From contig JBALVO010000006.1 in NCBI GenBank assembly GCA_036961445.1, positions 10,865-74,864 of the forward strand: DNA of 64,000 nucleotides, read 5' to 3'. Shown in pieces: positions 51,688-61,150 of the stretch. The stretch comes from JBALVO01 sp036961445. GTDB taxonomy: Bacteria; Pseudomonadota; Gammaproteobacteria; Pseudomonadales; Halieaceae. The position numbers and the translations under genes are program-made. The notes beneath the pieces are model-generated. The model had not been told where the DNA came from. It saw only the letters and a list, made by a program, of their open reading frames with translations, and searched no databases. Position 1 is the first letter of the stretch. Each line of letters opens with the position of its first letter.

Positions 51688-51917
51688 CACGACTTTCGTT
51701 TTCGTCCTTTTGGTAGATTGAAAGGTGGCACAAACCAGCTCCGCAAGGGCCTGCAGCGGGTTGTGGGCCAACGCAAAGAAGCGCGGATTCTACCAGTATT
51801 TGAACGGGTCTGCGATGCTGGTTGCGCGGATTACTACTATGAAATTCCCCCATTGAGGGTGGGCGGCGACACGGACCTTGCGCGAGGGGTGGCGGGCGTC
51901 CGTTATGCGATAAATTA

Positions 51918-51931
51918 TTGATCTAAATCTT
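51918..51931. promoter_or_regulatory. Weak FNR/DNR-like box upstream of hemerythrin
   Basis: TTGATCTAAATCTT keeps TTGAT-N4-ATC but ends TT instead of AA (eight of ten). It lies 35 bp before the hemerythrin ATG. The match may be chance in this A+T-rich stretch. Confidence 0.3.
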
Positions 51932-51965
51932 GGCGTATTGGTGATTTTGGGTCCAAGCTTTGAGG

Positions 51966-52331
51966 ATGCGAAAAACCAGTGAAATTATCTGGCAGGATGC
52001 TCAGCATCAGGTGTTGTTCGAAATTCTGGACCTGATCAAGGAGCCGGGAACAGACAGTCATGTGCTGTTCAGGTTAAAGGAATATACAGAAACCCACTTC
52101 GCCCTGGAGGAACAGTACATGGCGCAGCTGGATTTCCCCGGGCGCGATGCCCATATTCGCGCTCATGATCTCTTTCGGCAGGAAATAGACCAACTGGTGA
52201 CCGGTGAGGAGGAGCCTGATGCCTTGTTTCGGGAGATTATCGCTACTTTTCTTACTGAGTGGCTCACCCGGCATGTATTTGGTATCGATAAGGAGCTGGA
52301 GTCGTTTATTTTGCAGTCCGGCGCCAAGTAA
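51966..52331 (+). CDS. Bacteriohemerythrin
   Basis: 121 residues, single domain. All seven iron ligands are seen: H14, H44 and E48 (HFALE), H63 and H67 (HIRAH), H103 and D108 (HVFGID). The di-iron centre binds O2 or NO; in denitrifiers such proteins can protect against NO. I use ATG 51966; a TTG two codons upstream is also possible, and neither has a strong ribosome site. The lnt gene converges on it with seven bases between stops. Confidence 0.88.
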   Translation: MRKTSEIIWQDAQHQVLFEILDLIKEPGTDSHVLFRLKEYTETHFALEEQYMAQLDFPGRDAHIRAHDLFRQEIDQLVTGEEEPDALFREIIATFLTEWLTRHVFGIDKELESFILQSGAK

Positions 52332-52338
52332 GCCCGCT

Positions 52339-53853
52339 TCAGTCTATATCGCGCCAAAACCCCAGGTACATCAACACCATTAGCAATAATGTAATTCCGC
52401 TGCCGGCGATGATTGGCATAGTGCCAAAACTACCAAATGGCGTATTGCCCAGCATCACTTCCGCCTCACCAATTAAGGTGGTTTCTACAAACTGCTCCGT
52501 GCGGTCGACGATTCGGCCCTGATGGTCGATGATGGCAGAGACTCCGTTATTGGTGGCGCGTAGCACATAGCGGCCGTTCTCCCGCGCGCGCATCTGGGCA
52601 ATCTGCAGATGCTGCAGCGGGCCCAGGGAATTGCCAAACCAGCTGTCATTACTGATGGTGATTAGCAGATCGGTATCGCGCGCGTTGGTGGCCACCTGAT
52701 TGGCGTAAACAATTTCATAACAGATAAAGGGCGCTACCCGGTAGGGGCCTACTCGCAGCGGTTTCTGCTCCGCCGGTCCGCTGGTAAACCCGGACATGGG
52801 TAGATCGAAGAAGGCGATTAGTCCGCGCAATAGCCCTTCCAGCGGCACGTATTCGCCAAACGGTACCAGACGCTGTTTGTGGTAGATACCCTGGCCATAA
52901 CCCAGTGCGGCGATGCTGTTGTAGTAAGTATCGCCGCCCTCCGGACGGAATGGGATACCGGTGATCAGTGTGGTGTTGGCGGCGGCGGCGCGCTCGGCAA
53001 GGGGCTGCAGGAAGTCCTGTGCCCGTTGGTAGTAATCAGGCACTGCGGCTTCCGGCCAGATAACGATATCGAGGCCCATTAGCGGTTCTGTGGCAGCGCT
53101 TAGCTGGCTCAGGATGGGCTCATACCACGCCGGGTCCCACTTGTGTTGTTGGGGAATGTTGGGCTGGTAGAGCGCCACAGTTAAAGAGTGTTCACTGGCC
53201 CTGGCTACCCATTGTGTGGGTTTAAGTACTGCCCCACCGCCCCACAGGGTGATGACGATAACCGCGTAGGTCGTGGTGGCGGCCGCCTGGCGCCCGCGCC
53301 AGGCCAGAAATAGACAGGTACCGGTCAGGGCGGTGATAAAGGAAAGGCCGAACACGCCCAGAATGGGTGCCCAGCCGGAGATCCAGGTTTCGACGTGTGC
53401 GTAGCCCAGGTACAACCAGGGAAAGCCGGTAAGCAGCCAGCCGCGTAACCATTCAAACAATACCCACAGGGCAGGGAAACCGACCAGCATGCCGCCGGGT
53501 AAGGGCCTTACAAAACGGACATAGCACCAGGCGAAAAGCGCGTGCAGCAGTGACAGCCCGGCGCAGAATACTACCGTCAGCAATATTGCCAGTGGAATAC
53601 TGGCATGGCCGTGCACGTGAATGCTGACATAAACCCAGGACACGCCAGTGCCAAACATGCCCAGCCCATACAGCCAGCCACGCCATAGTGCCTGACTGGC
53701 GCTGCAGGTACTTAGTAAATAAGCGTATAAGACGCAGCTGAGTATGCCGGCTGGCCACAGCCCAAAGGGCGCCAGCGACAGTGTCACCAGGGCGCCCGCC
53801 AGCGGTGCCAGGATCAGTACGATGAGCGGACGTAGGCCGGTTTCAGGTGACAT
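52339..53853 (-). CDS. lnt: Apolipoprotein N-acyltransferase
   Basis: Adds the third acyl chain to lipoproteins in the inner membrane. The 504-residue protein has about six N-terminal helices and then a nitrilase-type domain. The Glu of the catalytic triad is in IWPEAAVPDY, the Lys in KQRLVPFGEYVP, and the Cys in FICYEIVY. A last helix ends the protein. It follows ybeX by 16 bp in the ybeZ-ybeY-ybeX-lnt order known from E. coli. Confidence 0.93.
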   Translation of the reverse strand: MSPETGLRPLIVLILAPLAGALVTLSLAPFGLWPAGILSCVLYAYLLSTCSASQALWRGWLYGLGMFGTGVSWVYVSIHVHGHASIPLAILLTVVFCAGLSLLHALFAWCYVRFVRPLPGGMLVGFPALWVLFEWLRGWLLTGFPWLYLGYAHVETWISGWAPILGVFGLSFITALTGTCLFLAWRGRQAAATTTYAVIVITLWGGGAVLKPTQWVARASEHSLTVALYQPNIPQQHKWDPAWYEPILSQLSAATEPLMGLDIVIWPEAAVPDYYQRAQDFLQPLAERAAAANTTLITGIPFRPEGGDTYYNSIAALGYGQGIYHKQRLVPFGEYVPLEGLLRGLIAFFDLPMSGFTSGPAEQKPLRVGPYRVAPFICYEIVYANQVATNARDTDLLITISNDSWFGNSLGPLQHLQIAQMRARENGRYVLRATNNGVSAIIDHQGRIVDRTEQFVETTLIGEAEVMLGNTPFGSFGTMPIIAGSGITLLLMVLMYLGFWRDID

Positions 53854-53869
53854 GGTTACCTGGTTTGCT

Positions 53870-54718
53870 TTAGTCGTTGATCGGGCGCATGCGCAGACTG
53901 TGAATCTTGCGCTGGTCGGCGTTGATCACCTTGAACTCGAAATTTTCGATGGTGGTCAGTTCGTTGCGAGCAGGCATATGCCCGAAGGCCTGGATGACAA
54001 GTCCGCCAATGGTGTCGAATTCTTCATCGCTGAAATTACTGCCAAAATGCTCGTTGAAGTCGTCAATCGGGGTGAGCGCTTTGACAAAAAATTCGTCAGT
54101 GCTGACTTCGCGGATGAAGCGGTCGCTCTCCACATCCGTTTCGTCCTCTATCTCACCGACGATTTCTTCGAGTACATCCTCGATTGTGATCAGTCCAGCC
54201 ACGCCGCCGTACTCGTCAATTACGATTGCCATGTGGTTGCGATTTTCGCGAAATTCCCGCAACAGGACGTTCAGTCGTTTACTCTCTGGTACCACCATGG
54301 TGGGTCGCAACAAGTCAGTGAACTCAAAATTGCGGTTATCCTGACTGAGTAATTGCGGTAACAGGTCTTTGGCCAACAGGATGCCCTGAATATCGTCAGG
54401 ACTGTCACCGATGACCGGGTAACGTGAGTGCGCGGAGTTAATGATCTGGGGCAGTACTTCTTCGAGTGTCATATCGGACTTGATCACCACCATTTGCGAC
54501 CGGGGAATCATGATGTCCCTGGCCTGCATGTCACTGACCTGCATCGCGCCTTCCATGATACTGCGCGCATCTTCATCTATCACTTCGTTTTCAGTCGCAA
54601 CTGTCAGGACATCCTGCAAGTCGCCGCGATTGCGAGGCTCAGAGGAAAATAACAGGGCCATTTTCTCGATCCAGGATTTTTCTCCGGATTCGCTGTCAGG
54701 TCGATCGTCATGCATCAC
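53870..54718 (-). CDS. ybeX: CBS-domain protein YbeX/CorC
   Basis: 282 residues: two CBS domains (MQARDIMIPRSQMVVIKSD..., then SKRLNVLLREFRENRNHMAIVIDEYGGVAGLITIEDVLEEIVGEIEDE) and a C-terminal CorC_HlyC domain (FEFKVINADQRKIHSLRM). YbeX is linked to magnesium/cobalt efflux and to ribosome metabolism together with YbeY. It overlaps the ybeY end by 11 bp and is followed by lnt. Confidence 0.92.
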   Translation of the reverse strand: MMHDDRPDSESGEKSWIEKMALLFSSEPRNRGDLQDVLTVATENEVIDEDARSIMEGAMQVSDMQARDIMIPRSQMVVIKSDMTLEEVLPQIINSAHSRYPVIGDSPDDIQGILLAKDLLPQLLSQDNRNFEFTDLLRPTMVVPESKRLNVLLREFRENRNHMAIVIDEYGGVAGLITIEDVLEEIVGEIEDETDVESDRFIREVSTDEFFVKALTPIDDFNEHFGSNFSDEEFDTIGGLVIQAFGHMPARNELTTIENFEFKVINADQRKIHSLRMRPIND

Positions 54719-55193
54719 ACTGAATGCTCCGCAGGGTGTTGTCCTGGTAGGGACAGGGGTAGTTCAGACTTTGTAAAACGGTGCTCTCCAGAGCTTCCAT
54801 AGTGGCTGCTTCATCGTCTTCAAGGTGATCGTAGCCCAGCAAGTGCAGGGTGCCATGAATGGCCATGTGCGCCCAGTGAGCGCTCAGGTTTTTGTTTTGC
54901 TGCAGTGCTTCACAGCGCACCACCGGAGCGCAGATTACAATATCACCGAGCAGTGGTAACTGTAGTTCCGCAGGCAGGTCTGCGGGAAAAGACAGCACAT
55001 TGGTGGCTCCTGTCTTCCCGCGGTAGGTTTCGTTCAAGGTTGTCATTTCAGCCAGGTCTACCAGCCGCACACTGATTTCGGTTTCCTGCTGTTGCCGGTG
55101 GTCAGCCAGTGCCGCGGCTATCCAGTTGCGTATGTCGTCCTCTTCGGGAACGGGCTCGATGCTGGCAGACTGGATGTCCACATGCAGTCTCAT
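54708..55193 (-). CDS. ybeY: Endoribonuclease YbeY
   Basis: 161 residues. YbeY is a zinc metalloprotein needed for 16S rRNA 3'-end maturation and ribosome quality control. The signature HMAIHGTLHLLGYDH with three zinc-binding histidines is clear, preceded by TNVLSFPADLP. It overlaps ybeZ (4 bp) and ybeX (11 bp), which fits tight co-expression. Confidence 0.95.
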   Translation of the reverse strand: MRLHVDIQSASIEPVPEEDDIRNWIAAALADHRQQQETEISVRLVDLAEMTTLNETYRGKTGATNVLSFPADLPAELQLPLLGDIVICAPVVRCEALQQNKNLSAHWAHMAIHGTLHLLGYDHLEDDEAATMEALESTVLQSLNYPCPYQDNTLRSIQCDA

Positions 55194-56221
55194 GGCCTGC
55201 TCTTGCCCAGGGGTGTGGTGCTATCTTCGGCGATATCGTAGGCCTCTACGATGCGCTGTACCAGGGGATGGCGCACCACGTCCGTGTTGCCAAAATACGT
55301 GAAGCCGAGACCGTCCACGCCATCGAGTATATTGCTCGCATGGGTCAGGCCTGACTGGGCGCCCCGGGGTAAGTCGATCTGCGTGGCGTCTCCAGTGATG
55401 ACTGCCGTAGAGCCAAAGCCGATTCGGGTCAGGAACATTTTCATTTGCTCGCGGGTGGTATTCTGGGCTTCATCAAGAATGATGAACGCGTTGTTCAGGG
55501 TGCGTCCGCGCATAAATGCCAGGGGAGCAACCTCGATGATATTGCGCTCGATGTATTTGCTGACAGTGTCGAACCCCAGCATTTCATAGAGCGCGTCGTA
55601 CAGCGGGCGCAGGTAGGGGTCTATTTTCTGGCTCAGGTCCCCAGGCAGGAACCCTAATTTTTCACCGGCCTCCACTGCCGGACGCACTAGTAAAATACGG
55701 CGTACCTGCTCTTCAAGCAGGGCCTCAACACCACAGGCCACCGCCAGATAAGTCTTGCCGGTACCGGCGGGACCGATACCAAAGTTGATGTCACTGTCCT
55801 TGATAGCGCGCACATAGGCCTGCTGGTTCTTGCCCCGGGGCTTGATAGACGAACGTTTGGTACGGATGATCTGTATTGCCTCAACCGACGCGTCGTGGCT
55901 GGTGTCGGCCAGGCTCTCCAGTGCGGCATGCTGCAATTGCAGGTGCAGGGACTCTGGCGTCAGGCCTACCCCCTGGCACACCTCGGCGTACAAATGTATC
56001 AGCAGACGCTCGCCTGCCGCCACATTGATCGCTGGACCATTGAGCAGAAACTGATTGCCCCGGGCGCTAATGCGCACACCCAGACGTTGCTCCATCTGCC
56101 GTAAATGGTTGTCCAGCTGGCCGCATAACATCGCCAGGTGACGCGCGTCATTGGGTTCGAGGGTGAGGCTTAGCTGTGTCGACGACGGTGCCGACTCTTT
56201 GGGGGGAGGTTCGTTGTTCAA
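55190..56221 (-). CDS. ybeZ: PhoH-like ATPase YbeZ
   Basis: 343 residues; the PhoH nucleoside-triphosphate domain with Walker A GPAGTGKTYLAVACGVEAL, Walker B FIILDEAQNTTREQMKMFLTR and the TGDATQIDLP segment. An N-terminal KH-like region (RLGVRISARGNQFLLNG) precedes it. The partner YbeY follows with a four-base overlap. miaB lies 63 bp upstream on the same strand. Confidence 0.93.
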   Translation of the reverse strand: MNNEPPPKESAPSSTQLSLTLEPNDARHLAMLCGQLDNHLRQMEQRLGVRISARGNQFLLNGPAINVAAGERLLIHLYAEVCQGVGLTPESLHLQLQHAALESLADTSHDASVEAIQIIRTKRSSIKPRGKNQQAYVRAIKDSDINFGIGPAGTGKTYLAVACGVEALLEEQVRRILLVRPAVEAGEKLGFLPGDLSQKIDPYLRPLYDALYEMLGFDTVSKYIERNIIEVAPLAFMRGRTLNNAFIILDEAQNTTREQMKMFLTRIGFGSTAVITGDATQIDLPRGAQSGLTHASNILDGVDGLGFTYFGNTDVVRHPLVQRIVEAYDIAEDSTTPLGKSRP

Positions 56222-56284
56222 GGTGTCCTGTTGCCGCTCTGGGCAGTTCTGTTAAGGATAAGGATATACCGGAATTCGCCTGCG

Positions 56285-57616
56285 TCAACCACCGTGCAAG
56301 ACGCCGCGCAAGGAGTTGGGTAAGGCCTGGGTGATCTCTACGTCGACAAACTGCCCGATAAGGCCCTGGTCAGTGGTGGAGAAATTGACTGCCCGGTTGT
56401 TTTCGGTGCGCCCCTGCAGCTGGCCAGGGTCCTTTTTGGACACGCCGGTGACCAGTATAGTCTGGGTGCTGCCCACCATGCGTCGGCTGATTTCCTGAGC
56501 CTGTTGCAGTATGCGTGTCTGCAGGATCTTCAGGCGCTGCTTCTTGGTCTCTTCGTCGGTATTGTCGGGCAAGTCCGCTGCCGGGGTGCCTGGGCGGGCG
56601 CTGTAGACAAAGCTGAAGGAGTTGTCGAAGCCGATGTCCTCGATCAGCTTCATGGTAGCGGCAAAATCAGCCTCGCTCTCTCCGGGAAAGCCGATGATGA
56701 AATCCGAAGAGATACTGATATCGGGGCGTATCTTGCGCAGACGCCGAATTTTGGACTTGTACTCCAGTACGGTGTGTCCGCGCTTCATGGCCATCAGGAT
56801 GCGATCGGATCCACTCTGCACCGGCAGGTGCAGGTGATCCACCAGCTGCGGGATGTCGGCATAAGCGTCGATCAGGGCGTCGGAGAACTCAACAGGGTGT
56901 GAGGTGGTGTAACGAATACGGGTGATCCCGGCAATGCGCGCCACATAATGCAGTAATTCGGCGAAATCAACGATCTCACCTTCGTGGCTGGTGCCGCGAT
57001 AGGCGTTGACATTTTGCCCCAGTAAGTTGACCTCGCGCACACCGCCCGCCGCCAGGTGAACAATCTCGGCGATCACATCGTCCACTGGCCTGGAGACTTC
57101 TTCACCACGGGTATAGGGCACCACGCAGAATGTACAGTACTTGCTGCAGCCTTCCATAATGGAGACAAAAGCGGTGGGGCCCTCCACTTTGGGATCTGGC
57201 AGGTTGTCGAATTTTTCGATTTCGGGAAAGCTGATATCGACCACAATAGTGCCCGCTGGACCGCGCTCGTTCATCATCTCGGGCAGACGGTGCAGGGTCT
57301 GGGGGCCAAATACCAGGTCCACATAAGGTGCACGCCGGCCAATTTCGGCGCCCTCCTGACTGGCTACGCAGCCACCTACGCCGATGATCAGGTTCGGGTT
57401 GTTCTTTTTCAGGTGTTTCCAGCGCCCCAATTGGTGGAATACCTTCTCCTGGGCTTTTTCTCTTATAGAACAAGTATTTAGAAGCAATACATCGGCTTCC
57501 TCGGGATTGTCCGTCGGTTCCAGGTCATGGCTTTCCTGCAATAAATCACGCATCCGTGCCGAGTCGTACTCGTTCATTTGGCAGCCGTGGGTCTTGATGT
57601 AAAGTTTCTTGCTCAA
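56285..57616 (-). CDS. miaB: tRNA-2-methylthio-N6-dimethylallyladenosine synthase MiaB
   Basis: Radical SAM enzyme that adds a methylthio group to A37 of tRNAs. 443 residues: N-terminal methylthiotransferase domain with C12 and CSIREKAQ (the second cluster), the radical SAM motif GCSKYCTFC, and a C-terminal TRAM domain (ILVTGVSKKDPGQLQGRTENNRAVNF). It starts at ATG 57616, divergent from the DUF1820 gene across 230 bp in which I see no other gene. miaB-ybeZ-ybeY-ybeX-lnt is the conserved order. Confidence 0.95.
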   Translation of the reverse strand: MSKKLYIKTHGCQMNEYDSARMRDLLQESHDLEPTDNPEEADVLLLNTCSIREKAQEKVFHQLGRWKHLKKNNPNLIIGVGGCVASQEGAEIGRRAPYVDLVFGPQTLHRLPEMMNERGPAGTIVVDISFPEIEKFDNLPDPKVEGPTAFVSIMEGCSKYCTFCVVPYTRGEEVSRPVDDVIAEIVHLAAGGVREVNLLGQNVNAYRGTSHEGEIVDFAELLHYVARIAGITRIRYTTSHPVEFSDALIDAYADIPQLVDHLHLPVQSGSDRILMAMKRGHTVLEYKSKIRRLRKIRPDISISSDFIIGFPGESEADFAATMKLIEDIGFDNSFSFVYSARPGTPAADLPDNTDEETKKQRLKILQTRILQQAQEISRRMVGSTQTILVTGVSKKDPGQLQGRTENNRAVNFSTTDQGLIGQFVDVEITQALPNSLRGVLHGG

Positions 57617-57846
57617 AGGGCCTCTGCAGCGGTCGTCCCGCTGAATTTGTTCTATGCTAAAAAGGGCAGGCGATTATACAGAGTTAGGGGCTGCAAACCT
57701 AGGGCGGATAAGTGCTTCGCACTGGTATTCTGTGGCCATGGTGGTAATATTGCCGCCCGCTGAAATCAGGCGCGTGGTATCGGGTGGCTGTTGTACCTCG
57801 CGGTCGCAGCAATTACTACCGCAGCCAGCTATCGCATGAGGAATCA

Positions 57847-58191
57847 ATGGCAATCCAACCCGTCTATAAGGTGATCTTCCAGAACGGCAATCAGGTGTTC
57901 GAGGTGTTCGCCCGTCAAATCTATCAGAGCGATATGTGGGGCTTTATCGAGGTGGAGGAATTTGTATTCGGGGAGCGCTCCCAGATTCTGGTAGATCCGA
58001 GCGAAGAAAAACTGAAGAACGAATTCAACGGGGTCAAGCGCAGCTATATTCCCCTGCAGGCCATCATTCGTATCGATGAAGTAGATAAAGAAGGCAGCAG
58101 CAAGATTTCTGACACGACTGCTACTGGAGGCAACGTCTCCAGTTTCCCTTTCGCCGGCGTTCCTCCAGGCCAGCAAAGCTCCGAAGAGTAA
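57847..58191 (+). CDS. DUF1820 family protein
   Basis: 114 residues from ATG 57847, six bases after GAGGA. The conserved sequence PVYKVIFQNGNQVFEVFARQIYQSDMWGFIEVEEFVFGE is DUF1820, a soluble family in gammaproteobacteria often next to miaB; its role is unknown. The acidic C-terminus (GQQSSEE) looks disordered. The frame is open to 57784, but only the later ATG has a ribosome site. Confidence 0.85.
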   Translation: MAIQPVYKVIFQNGNQVFEVFARQIYQSDMWGFIEVEEFVFGERSQILVDPSEEKLKNEFNGVKRSYIPLQAIIRIDEVDKEGSSKISDTTATGGNVSSFPFAGVPPGQQSSEE

Positions 58192-58212
58192 ACCGCTAAA
58201 GACAAGGTCTTA

Positions 58213-58746
58213 TTATCTGGATCCGGCCGGGGCGCGATCTGCGTGCGGGGCCGTTGCGGCCTGCAGCGAAACCTGTTTGCTTTTGTTATTCAGCCACTGC
58301 GTACCCACTTCATTGAAACCAAATTTTGTATGGAACCTGCCAGAGCGTTCATTGGCGGGAATCAGGTTGTATTCGCAGGTAACAGCGCCAATGTCATTGC
58401 TGTTAGCGTAGTTAAACATATGCTGGTATAGCAGCGAACCAATGCCTAGATCGGCAAACGTTGCGTTAACTACGATTCTGTCGATATACAGGAAGCTTGG
58501 GTAGCGCTCAGAAAACCACACATAGTTATCATTTTGGTACGCACAGCCCTCTCGCATGGCAAACAGGAAAGCCGCAACCTCGCTCTCGATGACGGCGACC
58601 ACATGGTAAGCAGCGAGACGATCCAGGTGGCGCAGACGTTCCATATCCATCGGGCTGGTGTGTTGAACTTCACTGGCGTTGAGATCGACGATGGCCTGGA
58701 AATCCGCTTCACCGGCCTTGCGTAGCACTATGTTGGTAATTGTCAT
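58213..58746 (-). CDS. GNAT-family N-acetyltransferase
   Basis: 177 residues with the GNAT fold: IDRIVVNATFADLGIGSLLYQHM is motif A, where the pyrophosphate of acetyl-CoA binds, and a C-terminal FHTKFGFNEVGTQWL fits motif B. The substrate is not known. It shares the strand with the following single-helix protein (16 bp apart) and is convergent with the DUF1820 gene. Confidence 0.8.
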   Translation of the reverse strand: MTITNIVLRKAGEADFQAIVDLNASEVQHTSPMDMERLRHLDRLAAYHVVAVIESEVAAFLFAMREGCAYQNDNYVWFSERYPSFLYIDRIVVNATFADLGIGSLLYQHMFNYANSNDIGAVTCEYNLIPANERSGRFHTKFGFNEVGTQWLNNKSKQVSLQAATAPHADRAPAGSR

Positions 58747-58762
58747 CCCTCCTTGATCAAAG

Positions 58763-59170
58763 TCACACTATGAGTACCAGAAAAAACACCACAACGGCGA
58801 ATCCGATCAGCAACTTGTAGATACTTTTTGAATTCAGCGCCGGCTTGCGGTTGTTTTTCTCCTCCATGACCAGCCTGGCCATCAGCGCATCGACGTCGCC
58901 GCTGCCCAGGCGTTCGGGTTTGGTAACGGGGTGTTCAGGTGGTGTGCGGCCTGAAATAGTGCCCGGTGCCATGGGCGAGAGGTTCCTGGCTCGTTCTATG
59001 GCGTCACGAACCGCGATATCGGCCAGATTCTCTTGCTGTTTTACCGCTTCGAGCAAGGCAATGAGTTGCTGTCGCTCTGTGCTGGGTATTTCTCGTATGG
59101 CCTGGGTATCGCCGGGGTGGAAGTTATAGGTCTTGTTGCCTATGACGATGGTTATTTTTTGTTGTTCCAT
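58763..59170 (-). CDS. C-terminally anchored membrane protein, unknown
   Basis: 135 residues. The N-terminal part reads as a soluble helical region (TERQQLIALLEAVKQQENLADIAVRDAIERAR), a Pro- and Gly-rich linker follows, then one hydrophobic helix at the very end (about 118-135), so the protein is tail-anchored. No family recognised. It lies between the GNAT gene and a thioredoxin gene on the same strand, with gaps under 20 bp, so these genes are probably one transcript. Confidence 0.65.
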   Translation of the reverse strand: MEQQKITIVIGNKTYNFHPGDTQAIREIPSTERQQLIALLEAVKQQENLADIAVRDAIERARNLSPMAPGTISGRTPPEHPVTKPERLGSGDVDALMARLVMEEKNNRKPALNSKSIYKLLIGFAVVVFFLVLIV

Positions 59171-59187
59171 TGGCCTGGGCGCAACCG

Positions 59188-59685
59188 CTACTGTATCTCA
59201 GTCAGTTTTTGTTCAAACCATTGTGTCAGGGCGCTCAGGCTGGAGCTTCTCGCCGAGGCAAACTCCCCGGCTTCACTGACGTAATAGGCCTTCTGGTCAC
59301 TACCGACGATGGCTATTGAGGGAATGCCTTTGGCTACCGGTTCGCCAAACTGCGGAACGAAGTCCATATTTTTGTCCCAGTTACCCACATCGACATGGGT
59401 GACGACAAAGTTATCCTGCACGGTCGCTTGCAGCGGTTCCTGATTCATTTTCGTGTTCAGGCTGCGACAGTCCGGACACCATTGCGACCCAAAAACCACC
59501 AGCACAAGTTTGTCCTGTGCTGTGGCCTGTTCGAGCGCACGCTGATAGTCCACTGCCGGATCTGCTTGTGGATCGTAAGAATATGCTTCCGCCAATGTGG
59601 TGGACACATGCAGTGCCGCTACACAGACAGCAATGCAATAAAGTGCCTTGATTCGCAATGGCAAAAGGCTGGTGATAATTTTCAT
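59188..59685 (-). CDS. Exported thioredoxin-fold protein
   Basis: 165 residues from ATG 59685, which overlaps the preceding aminotransferase stop (ATGA). A signal peptide ends near TTLAEA; the active site is GSQWCPDCRS (C70, C73) in a thioredoxin fold resembling thioredoxin_7/DUF255-like proteins, with the cis-Pro loop GIPSIAIVG. The CPDC pair suggests a periplasmic reductase or oxidase; the target is unknown. Confidence 0.8.
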   Translation of the reverse strand: MKIITSLLPLRIKALYCIAVCVAALHVSTTLAEAYSYDPQADPAVDYQRALEQATAQDKLVLVVFGSQWCPDCRSLNTKMNQEPLQATVQDNFVVTHVDVGNWDKNMDFVPQFGEPVAKGIPSIAIVGSDQKAYYVSEAGEFASARSSSLSALTQWFEQKLTEIQ

Positions 59686-60980
59686 GCGGTGCACTCCGGG
59701 TTTTTGCCTGCCAGACGCTGTTTAACGGCGGCCAGCTTTACGCAGACCACAAACGCGTCTGCCGCGGCCTGTACGTCCGCTGCGGATGGAAATGTGGGCG
59801 ACAGGCGTATGTTGCTATCCTGCGGATCTTCACCATAGGGGAAGGTGGAGCCTGCGGGCGTGAGTTTGACGCCGATATCCTCAGCCATTTGCACGACCTC
59901 CTGTGCCAATCCCGGTAGGGTATTGAATGATATAAAGTAGCCGCCGCGGGGCGTCAGCCAGGTTCCCATGCCGCTGCCGCCAAGTTCGCGCTGCAGGGTG
60001 TTCAATACGCTTTCGAAGCGGGGGCGAATAAACCGGGCGTGTTGTTCCATGTGCGCCGCTAGCGTATCCATATCTTGCAGTAATTTTACGTGCCGCAGTT
60101 GGTTGACCTTGTCTGGCCCGATGGTCTGGAAGGCGAGGTGGGCTTGCAGCGCGCTCAGGTTGTCCTGGCTGCTGCTCAAAAATGCAACACCGGCACTGGC
60201 GAAGGTGACTTTTGAGGTGGAGCCAAACTGAAATACATTGTCCATGGTGCCATATTGCTGGCAGTAGCTGCGAATGTTTGTCAGTGGTTGGGCGTCGTTG
60301 TACAGGGCATGTACCGCATAGGCGTTATCCCACATTACGATAAAATTATCTCCGGCGATCTGCCCCAGACGAGCGACTCGTTCCACGGCTTCATCGCTAT
60401 ACACACAGCCGGTTGGGTTGGAAAAACGCGGCACACACCAGATGCCTTTGATCGACTTATCCTGCCGCACCAACGCCTCGATTGCGTCCATATCCGGGCC
60501 ATGTTCAAGCATGGGTACGGGGATCATTTCGATGCCCAGGTGTTCGCAGATGGCAAAGTGCCGGTCATAGCCGGGAGAGGGGCACAGGAATTTCACCGTA
60601 TCGCTGTTGCCCCATGCGGATTCGGGTCCGCGCAGGCCCTCACTGAGGGCGAAGTCCATGGTGTTGTACATGAGGGTCAGGCTGGAGTTGCCGCCGATGA
60701 GAGTTTCCTCGGCTGGTGCACCCAGTATGGCGCCAAACAGTTTCTTGCTCTCGGGCAGTCCGTCCAGGCCACCATAGTTGCGCACGTCACTGCCGTCTGA
60801 GGCCAGATAGTTGCCGTCCAGAATGCCATCGAGTGCGTTAGACAGCTCTACTTGCTGTGTGCAGGGTTTGCCCCGGGTGAGGTCCAGTGAAAGATCCAGA
60901 TTTATCAGGTCATTGTACTGCTGCTGCAGGGATTCCAGTTGTGTGGTCAATTCCATGGCAGATAGCTGATCGATATGCAC
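59682..60980 (-). CDS. PLP-dependent aminotransferase (MocR-type class I family)
   Basis: About 432 residues. Motifs: LTRGKPCTQQ near the N-terminus, NYGGLDGLPESKKLF, GNSSLTLMY, CPSPGYDRHF, PRFSNPTGCVY, WDNAYAVHAL and the Schiff-base Lys in FGSTSKVTFASAG. These fit the Aminotran_MocR family (aspartate-type aminotransferases of about 430 residues). I chose GTG 60980 because GAGGA lies seven bases upstream; ATG 60956 has no such site. The thioredoxin gene overlaps its stop. The lon gene is divergent, with 170 bp between. Confidence 0.82.
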   Translation of the reverse strand: MHIDQLSAMELTTQLESLQQQYNDLINLDLSLDLTRGKPCTQQVELSNALDGILDGNYLASDGSDVRNYGGLDGLPESKKLFGAILGAPAEETLIGGNSSLTLMYNTMDFALSEGLRGPESAWGNSDTVKFLCPSPGYDRHFAICEHLGIEMIPVPMLEHGPDMDAIEALVRQDKSIKGIWCVPRFSNPTGCVYSDEAVERVARLGQIAGDNFIVMWDNAYAVHALYNDAQPLTNIRSYCQQYGTMDNVFQFGSTSKVTFASAGVAFLSSSQDNLSALQAHLAFQTIGPDKVNQLRHVKLLQDMDTLAAHMEQHARFIRPRFESVLNTLQRELGGSGMGTWLTPRGGYFISFNTLPGLAQEVVQMAEDIGVKLTPAGSTFPYGEDPQDSNIRLSPTFPSAADVQAAADAFVVCVKLAAVKQRLAGKNPECTA

Positions 60981-61083
60981 CGGGCGGTCCTCGTGTTGTC
61001 TGAAGTTGCAATGAGCAAGGGTGCGCAAGGCGCAAATTATACCGTTATCGGCGGCGCTGTAGTAAGTGCGATAACACACACAG

Positions 61084-61110
61084 TTGAAAACGGGCAGCTG
61101 ACCCACATAT
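61084..61110 (+). promoter_or_regulatory. Possible heat-shock (sigma-32) promoter of lon
   Basis: TTGAAA at 61084-61089, 12 bases, then CCCACATAT at 61102-61110; this is near the consensus CTTGAAA-N11-16-CCCCATNT. It lies 40 bp before the lon start. Since lon is a heat-shock gene in E. coli the match is credible, but only sequence supports it. Confidence 0.45.
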
Positions 61111-61150
61111 ATAATGAGTCTCAACGAATGCGATAAAGGCCCGAAACTGT

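Noticed and set aside
50068..51921. Two long plus-strand frames opposite leuS
   Set aside because: Antisense of leuS; codon pattern and composition follow the synthetase gene.
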